Below, piece by piece: positions 59,040 through 64,000 of a stretch of DNA of 64,000 bases (within the stretch, counting starts at the first letter, position 1; each line of letters starts with the position of its first letter). The notes under the pieces are model-generated. The model was not told the DNA's origin. It saw nothing but the letters and a program-made list of their open reading frames with translations, and made no database searches. This DNA is from Bacteroidales bacterium (GTDB lineage: Bacteria > Bacteroidota > Bacteroidia > Bacteroidales > F082). The position numbers and the translations under genes are program-made. The DNA is taken from contig JAKSMX010000011.1 in assembly GCA_024400305.1 (NCBI GenBank), positions 1 through 64,000 on the forward strand. Direction: 5' to 3'.

Positions 59040-60047
59040 ATGACAAAAGAATGGTATTTTGACTATAACAGTAGATTAAATCGTAAATTGGTTTATCATC
59101 TTGGATATGATGCAGGATTCTTTTCCGAGTATAATAATATGTTGTTTGCGATGATGTATTGTTTGACCCATAAGATACATTTTAGTATTTATTGCGATGA
59201 TGCTAATTTTGGATTTGAAAAAGGATGGCAAGATTATTTTGAGCCATTTTTTGAAGAGGTTCATGATGATTTTCATCATGTTAATAATTATAGGTGTTTT
59301 GAAAGGCCTATAACATCTGATTTTGTTGTTTTTTTGAAAAGGGTGTTTAAAGCAGCCTTGAAAATGAATAAAAAATATTACAGACCATATTATAAATTTG
59401 AGGAAACGGAAATTGTAAAGAAACATAAAAAGGAAACCAAAATTGATTTATATACTCAAGATATATGGAATGATTTGATACAATATCCCACAAGAAGAGT
59501 TATTACAAACCCATACGATAATTCCAGTGTTTGTGAATTTGATTTTTTGAATATGTTAGATGCGATGGCGTGGAAATTCAGTGAAAAAACAAAATGTGCC
59601 ATTGACAATATTCTCGGAGCATTAGAAGTGCCAAAGGATTATGTTGGGATACATGTCAGAAGAGGTGATAAAATAAAAGAAGCATCTTTCGTGTCAGTTG
59701 ATAATTATATGTCAATTCTAAAAGATAAAAGTGAAATAAAGAATGTATATGTTGCAACAGATGACTATGGTACAATAAAGTTGTTGCGTGCCAATTATCC
59801 TGAATATAGGTTTTATTCACTTACAAAAGAAGTTAGTGCTGGTTACGATCAGACAGCTTTTGATAATCTGGAAAAAGGGAAAAAACAAACCCACATGATT
59901 TCGCTTTTTGCTGATATTGAGATGTTGGCAAGTGCAAAGTGTTTTGTTGGAAGTTATTCTTCAAATGTTGGTTTGTATATTGCAATTAGACGTAATAGAG
60001 AAAATTGCTTTTATGTTGATTACAAATCCGAATATTTAAATGATTAA
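59040..60047 (+). CDS. Fucosyltransferase-like enzyme (NodZ/GT23-type features)
   Basis: 335 residues from the ATG at 59040 (MTKEWYFDYNSRLNRKLVYHLGYDAGFFSEYNNMLF, residues 1-36); a GTG at 59019 is a weaker start. The motif YVGIHVRRGDKIKEASFV and the C-terminal LFADIEMLASAKCFVGSYSSNVG are typical of the alpha-1,6-fucosyltransferase (NodZ/FUT8) group. It is strikingly AT-rich compared with flanking genes, which suggests separate acquisition. Its stop overlaps the next GT2 start by 8 bases (ATGATTAA). It lies between a truncated and a full copy of that GT2 gene. Confidence 0.8.
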   Translation: MTKEWYFDYNSRLNRKLVYHLGYDAGFFSEYNNMLFAMMYCLTHKIHFSIYCDDANFGFEKGWQDYFEPFFEEVHDDFHHVNNYRCFERPITSDFVVFLKRVFKAALKMNKKYYRPYYKFEETEIVKKHKKETKIDLYTQDIWNDLIQYPTRRVITNPYDNSSVCEFDFLNMLDAMAWKFSEKTKCAIDNILGALEVPKDYVGIHVRRGDKIKEASFVSVDNYMSILKDKSEIKNVYVATDDYGTIKLLRANYPEYRFYSLTKEVSAGYDQTAFDNLEKGKKQTHMISLFADIEMLASAKCFVGSYSSNVGLYIAIRRNRENCFYVDYKSEYLND

Positions 60048-60942
60048 TTATTCCATAATAATCCCTCACAAAAACACGCCGGACCTGCTCCGCAAGTGTC
60101 TGGATTCAGTTCCGCGGCGCGACGACATCCAAATCATTGTCGTTGACGACAATTCTGATGCCGGCAAGGTCGATTTCGGGCATTTCCCCGGGATGGGCGA
60201 GCCGCATACCGAAGTCTATCTCACAAAAGAAGGCAGAGGCGCGGGCTATGCCCGGAATGTCGGGTTGGAACACGCAAAAGGGAAGTGGATTCTGTTCTTG
60301 GATTCAGACGACTTCTTCCATGAATGCGTCTCTGAACTGATGGACAGATGCGTTGACAAAGATGCAGACGTGATCTTCTTCAAGGCTGATAGCATTAATC
60401 TTATTGACGGAACTGATGGGCACCGAGGGGATGAATATACGGAAAGAGTTGACATTGCAATAAAGAATAAAAATTATCAATCAGTCTTGATGTACTCTTG
60501 TCCCTGGGGGAAAATATTCAGTTTTGAATTTTTAAAAAAACACGGGATAAAATTCAATGAGGTAAGATATAGCAATGACGTTGTTTTCATGGCTAAAGTG
60601 GCGTTTTATTCGGGAAAATATGATGCAGTGGATTTGACGGCGTATTGTATTTCTGTGTCAAAAGGTACTTTAACAGGAATTGCAAAGCCGGAGTCATGCT
60701 TGATTAGGTTAAAACAGGATCTGGAAGGAATTAGGCTGTTGAAGAAAAAATTCATGTTGTCTCGATACGATAAGTACTGGTATTTTTGTACATGGAAAGG
60801 TGTTTATGATACAAAGCTAATTAACGGATTATTATATTATCCACAAATGTTATGTTTGTTGGGTTCGGATTTTTTACTTGATTCGTTTAGGTTTTTTAAT
60901 AAGAGACTAAAAAAAAATATTAGACATTTTATTAATAAATGA
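60040..60942 (+). CDS. GT2 glycosyltransferase
   Basis: 300 residues. GT-A features: YSIIIPHKNTPDLLRKCLDSV, IIVVDDNSDAGKVDFG, GYARNVGLEHAKGKWILFLDSDDFFHE (here residues 71-97) with the DSDD metal site. The C-terminal half (FEFLKKHGIKFNEVRYSNDVVFMAKVAFY) is typical of WcaA/EpsE-like GT2. Base composition changes within the gene: the first half is GC-richer, the second AT-rich. It overlaps the next gene by 4 bases. Its 5' end is duplicated at 58944. Confidence 0.88.
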   Translation: MINYSIIIPHKNTPDLLRKCLDSVPRRDDIQIIVVDDNSDAGKVDFGHFPGMGEPHTEVYLTKEGRGAGYARNVGLEHAKGKWILFLDSDDFFHECVSELMDRCVDKDADVIFFKADSINLIDGTDGHRGDEYTERVDIAIKNKNYQSVLMYSCPWGKIFSFEFLKKHGIKFNEVRYSNDVVFMAKVAFYSGKYDAVDLTAYCISVSKGTLTGIAKPESCLIRLKQDLEGIRLLKKKFMLSRYDKYWYFCTWKGVYDTKLINGLLYYPQMLCLLGSDFLLDSFRFFNKRLKKNIRHFINK

Positions 60943-61928
60943 AAATTTTAATATCAAAGAACAGGTTTATGGACTATTGGTGTCGCCTGAATGGAAAACT
61001 TTTAGGCACGGTGTTCTATTATTATCTGTACCCGTCATATTGGCATTATCTGTTTCATTTTGTGAAGAAACATAATTCCGAGAACTATTTTTCGGCGGTT
61101 CCGAACAGAGGTGCCGGAATTGGCCATCAGATGTCAAATTGGAATTCAGGTCTGTGGTTCTCAAAGCAGTTTAATTTGCATTATGCACATACTACTTTTG
61201 CGCAGGATGTTTGGGAAAAATTCTTGGGTTTTGGAGAGAATGTGCCTCATGTAAAATATTTACAGCAAAATGGTTATAAAAAGGTTCGTCTGCCTCTGTT
61301 TGATGAAAGAAAACCGCAGGAAGTTGAACTGACTCGCCGTATAATCGATTCGTATGGTAAGAAGAAAGTGGTTTTTGTCGCCGAACAAGACCAACGATAC
61401 AACGACCAATATGGAATCGCAGACGACATCAGAAGATTTTTCTATATGGCAAAAGCCAGAGAAAATGACGTGGATATTTATGACCACAATAATTACAACA
61501 TCGCGATTCACGCACGCAGGGGAGATATTGTTATTGGCCAGACCAACAATGACCCTAATCTGACAATGAGATGGTCGTCAAATTCATATTTCGTGAACGT
61601 ATTGAAGAAAGCTTTGGATGGAATCGTTAAAACAGACAAGCCGATTCATATTTATCTGTTCTCTCAAGGAAAAGAATCCGATTTTCCTGAATTTGAGCAA
61701 TTCGCCAATGTGCATTATTGTTTGGATATGAATCCGCAGCAGACTTTTCTTGGTTTCATCAATGCTGATTTATTGATTACGAGCAAAAGTTCATTCTCAT
61801 ATAAACCTGCATTGATCAGTGACAATTTGAAAATTTGTCCGGCAAATTTCTGGCACAGCTATCCTGAAGATAGCTCGTGGATTTTGGCGGATGATGATGG
61901 AAATATTATTAGAGGAATAAAAGACTGA
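60939..61928 (+). CDS. Fucosyltransferase-like enzyme (HARRGD motif)
   Basis: 329 residues. N-terminal GAGIGHQMSNWNSGLWFSKQF corresponds to the GxGxGNQ donor loop, and NIAIHARRGDIVIGQTNN is the arginine-containing GDP-sugar motif. LLITSKSSFSYKPALIS matches the C-terminal SS(F/S)S region of the same superfamily. It probably transfers fucose or a similar sugar. It overlaps the preceding GT2 gene by 4 bases. Confidence 0.75.
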   Translation: MKILISKNRFMDYWCRLNGKLLGTVFYYYLYPSYWHYLFHFVKKHNSENYFSAVPNRGAGIGHQMSNWNSGLWFSKQFNLHYAHTTFAQDVWEKFLGFGENVPHVKYLQQNGYKKVRLPLFDERKPQEVELTRRIIDSYGKKKVVFVAEQDQRYNDQYGIADDIRRFFYMAKARENDVDIYDHNNYNIAIHARRGDIVIGQTNNDPNLTMRWSSNSYFVNVLKKALDGIVKTDKPIHIYLFSQGKESDFPEFEQFANVHYCLDMNPQQTFLGFINADLLITSKSSFSYKPALISDNLKICPANFWHSYPEDSSWILADDDGNIIRGIKD

Positions 61929-61934
61929 AACATT

Positions 61935-62954
61935 ATGCAATCACCGCTTCTTTCCGTCATCATCATCTCCCATAACCAACGCTCCGAGCTGCGGCGTTGC
62001 GTTGACAGCGTGCTTGCCCAGGACATTCCGTTTGAATACGAAATCATCTTGAGCGACGACCGCTCAACCGACGGCACTTTCGAGCTGGCGCAGGAATATG
62101 CCGCGAAGTATCCTTTCATAACGGCTTCGCAGTGCAACTCCGATGAGTGCGACCCGGCCAACAACTCGCAGCGCAGCGGCTGGAACAGATGCAACGGCTA
62201 CAAATTGGCGAAAGGCAAATACATCGCCCATGTCGATGCCGACGATTATTTCCGTAAGGGTTCAAAAGTCTATGAGAAACAGGTGATGATGCTCGAAAAG
62301 CATCCGAAATGCAGCCTGTGCATGGAGAACGTCTGCGAACTTGTGGAAGGCGCACCGGAAGACAGCGGGACTCCCTGGTACAAACAGAAATTTGAAGATG
62401 GCCGGATATTGACAAAAGAAGAATACATCGGGAAGGAATTGTTCATTCTGAATCAGGCATTTATACAGAGACGTAATCCCGATGCGAACCCGGTCGAATT
62501 GTACGGAAAGCGTTATGTCGATTCAGTGATTACATATCATCACCTTCAGTTCGGAAACATAGTGTGCGTCGGCGACTGCGACTATATGTACATGAAACAT
62601 CCCGGTGCTGTCACGACCACGATGAAATCAGCAGACCAGGCGATTCTATGGAATATTGCGGTTTATATCTCCGCTTTGATACCGTCTTTAGCGGACAAAT
62701 TTATAAAACTCAACGGCTCTGAATATCTCCGCATGATTAATCTCGTGCGGCACGGTCACAGGATAAGCGATTCGGCGAAACAGTCGATTTCGGATTTGGA
62801 TGTGTTTGTTTATGAATGCATTAACAAAACAAGGTTGTCTTTTTTTGAAAAATTGAGGCTGAATATTGCAAGAGCGATTTTGGTTGCGCAGCAGAGATGG
62901 AATGTGACCTCAAAACTGAGCAGGAAAATAATATCCAGACTTGTGATAAAATAG
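61935..62954 (+). CDS. GT2 glycosyltransferase
   Basis: 339 residues. SVIIISHNQRSELRRCVDSVLAQ, EIILSDDRSTDGTFELAQEY, and the metal site AHVDADDYFRKG. The middle part (CSLCMENVCELVEGAPEDSGT) is cysteine-containing and less typical. The C-terminus is helical with no clear membrane segment. It starts 6 bases after the preceding gene. Donor and acceptor are unknown. Confidence 0.87.
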   Translation: MQSPLLSVIIISHNQRSELRRCVDSVLAQDIPFEYEIILSDDRSTDGTFELAQEYAAKYPFITASQCNSDECDPANNSQRSGWNRCNGYKLAKGKYIAHVDADDYFRKGSKVYEKQVMMLEKHPKCSLCMENVCELVEGAPEDSGTPWYKQKFEDGRILTKEEYIGKELFILNQAFIQRRNPDANPVELYGKRYVDSVITYHHLQFGNIVCVGDCDYMYMKHPGAVTTTMKSADQAILWNIAVYISALIPSLADKFIKLNGSEYLRMINLVRHGHRISDSAKQSISDLDVFVYECINKTRLSFFEKLRLNIARAILVAQQRWNVTSKLSRKIISRLVIK

Positions 62955-62965
62955 ATTTTGAATTT

Positions 62966-64000
62966 ATGGATGATTCCAAACAAATAACCGTCACGTCGCC
63001 GCTTCTGCCGCCTCTTGAAGAGTTCATCCCGTATCTTCGGGAAATCTGGGACAGCAAGTGGATCACCAACGGCGGGCAGATGCACCAGCGTCTCGAAAAG
63101 GAACTCGCCGAATATCTCGGCGTTGAATATATTTCGCTTTTCACAAACGGCACGTTGCCGCTCATGACGGCTTTGCAGGCTCTGAGGATAACGGGCGAGG
63201 TGATAACGACTCCGTACAGCTTCGTCGCCACGTCGCACGCAATCTGGTGGAACGGACTTCAGCCCGTCTTCGTTGACGTTGACCCGAAAACAGGAAACAT
63301 CGACCCCGACAAGATTGAGGCGGCGATCACTCCGCGGACATCGGCCATAATGCCGGTTCACGTCTATGGAAACCCATGTGATGTGGAACGCATCGATGAG
63401 ATCGCGAACCGTTACAACCTTAAAGTGATATATGACGCGGCGCATGCTTTCGGCGTGAAAATCAATGGGAAAAGCATTCTCGAATACGGCGACATCAGTA
63501 CTTTGAGTTTCCATGCGACAAAGACCTACACGACAGTCGAAGGCGGCGCTTTGGTTTGCCGTTCGGCGGAGATGAAACAGAAAATCGACTATCTCAAGAA
63601 TTTCGGCTTTGAAGACGAGACGGTGGTCGTCGCCCCCGGCATCAACAGCAAGATGGACGAGGTGAGGGCCGCGTTCGGACTCGTGAACCTCAAGCACGTT
63701 GACGAGGCGATTGAAAAACGTCGTAAAGTGGTTGAGAAATATCGCAAGACCCTTAAAGACATCGACGGGATATGTTTTTTCGGGGAATTCCCGAATGTCG
63801 TCTATAATTACAGTTATTTCCCAATCTTTGTCGATTCGAAAAGATACGGCATGACACGCGATGAATTATATGGTAAAATGCGGGAGAACAACGTCTTGGG
63901 CAGAAGATATTTCTATCCGTTGATTAGTTCGTTCTCGCCATACAGAAGCTACAAATCAGCTGCCATTGAAAATCTGCCTGTCGCTAACAAACTGGCCGAC
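62966..64000 (+). CDS. DegT/DnrJ/EryC1-family sugar aminotransferase, partial
   Basis: 345 codons visible, open at the window end. PLP-fold features: LFTNGTLPLMTALQAL, GEVITTPYSFVATSHAIWWNG, DAAHAFGVKI, and the Schiff-base lysine near 186 in SFHATKTYTTVEGG. It resembles VioA-like 4-amino-sugar transaminases; it could also supply the C3 amino group for the WlbA product. It is a different subgroup from the RffA-like enzyme at 50410. The start ATGGATGAT lies 11 bases after the GT2 stop. Confidence 0.88.
   Translation, partial: MDDSKQITVTSPLLPPLEEFIPYLREIWDSKWITNGGQMHQRLEKELAEYLGVEYISLFTNGTLPLMTALQALRITGEVITTPYSFVATSHAIWWNGLQPVFVDVDPKTGNIDPDKIEAAITPRTSAIMPVHVYGNPCDVERIDEIANRYNLKVIYDAAHAFGVKINGKSILEYGDISTLSFHATKTYTTVEGGALVCRSAEMKQKIDYLKNFGFEDETVVVAPGINSKMDEVRAAFGLVNLKHVDEAIEKRRKVVEKYRKTLKDIDGICFFGEFPNVVYNYSYFPIFVDSKRYGMTRDELYGKMRENNVLGRRYFYPLISSFSPYRSYKSAAIENLPVANKLAD

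Noticed and set aside
62810-63697. 295-codon open frame on the minus strand
   Set aside because: It lies antisense to the GT2 and DegT aminotransferase genes, both with clear catalytic motifs.

Overview
The window looks like chromosomal DNA of a Bacteroidota member, most likely an anaerobic Bacteroidales-type organism. Direct support: many starts are preceded by the Bacteroidota promoter pattern (TTTG, about 19-20 bases, then TANNTTTG); one secreted protease carries a type IX secretion C-terminal sorting domain; RHS tips have Bacteroidota-style core sequences; Rho has a long hydrophilic insertion; and DUF3078 and DUF4293 proteins are present. Hybrid-cluster protein, arginine deiminase and a polyferredoxin fit anaerobic life. 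No transposase, integrase, rRNA or CRISPR array was seen.

Layout. (1) 1-4.2 kb, minus strand: two orphan RHS C-terminal tips, each followed by a probable immunity gene, plus a third secreted small protein. A ~300 bp direct repeat joins the two tips. (2) 4.3-12.0 kb, minus: an apparent operon of a small lipoprotein, a membrane GT-C-like glycosyltransferase, ligA, a secreted esterase, a polyferredoxin and an Fe-S aldo/keto reductase lipoprotein. (3) 12.2-18.2 kb, plus: a large secreted GH2 beta-galactosidase, a POT-family transporter and a MazG-like pyrophosphohydrolase. (4) 18.3-24.3 kb, plus: a defence locus with a DUF1016/YhcG nuclease gene bounded by 31 bp direct repeats, a highly structured RNA element, and type III restriction-modification genes (mod, res). 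(5) 24.4-41.1 kb: ordinary housekeeping and metabolic genes (arginine deiminase, ProX, SPFH/NfeD pair, hcp, Na/Pi cotransporter, XRE regulator, rho, TonB-like protein, rlmB, rplS, trmD, secreted S8 protease) and two tRNA-Leu genes. (6) 41.4-64 kb, plus: a surface-polysaccharide locus running off the window end.

The polysaccharide locus combines an ABC-exporter route (two tandem Wzm-type permeases and one Wzt-type ATPase with a C-terminal binding domain) with what looks like an ArnC/ArnE-ArnF/GT-C style periplasmic decoration branch: an undecaprenyl-phosphate GT2, two EmrE-like half-flippases, a polytopic GT-C-like membrane protein, an RffA-like sugar aminotransferase, an SDR epimerase and two ATP-grasp ligases. 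Several GT2 enzymes and three enzymes with fucosyltransferase-like H(V/A)RRGD motifs follow.

The most unusual signals are: (a) a three-arm sequence before mod that can form two mutually exclusive long hairpins around a terminator-like stem; (b) two places in the polysaccharide locus where an inserted gene sits between a truncated 5' copy and the complete copy of the next gene, with every difference between copies synonymous; (c) the ATP-grasp plus Arn-like decoration module; (d) a sugar phosphotransferase-like enzyme without the membrane helix of its family; (e) promoter-headed orphan RHS tips, one of which looks like a papain/C39-type protease toxin.
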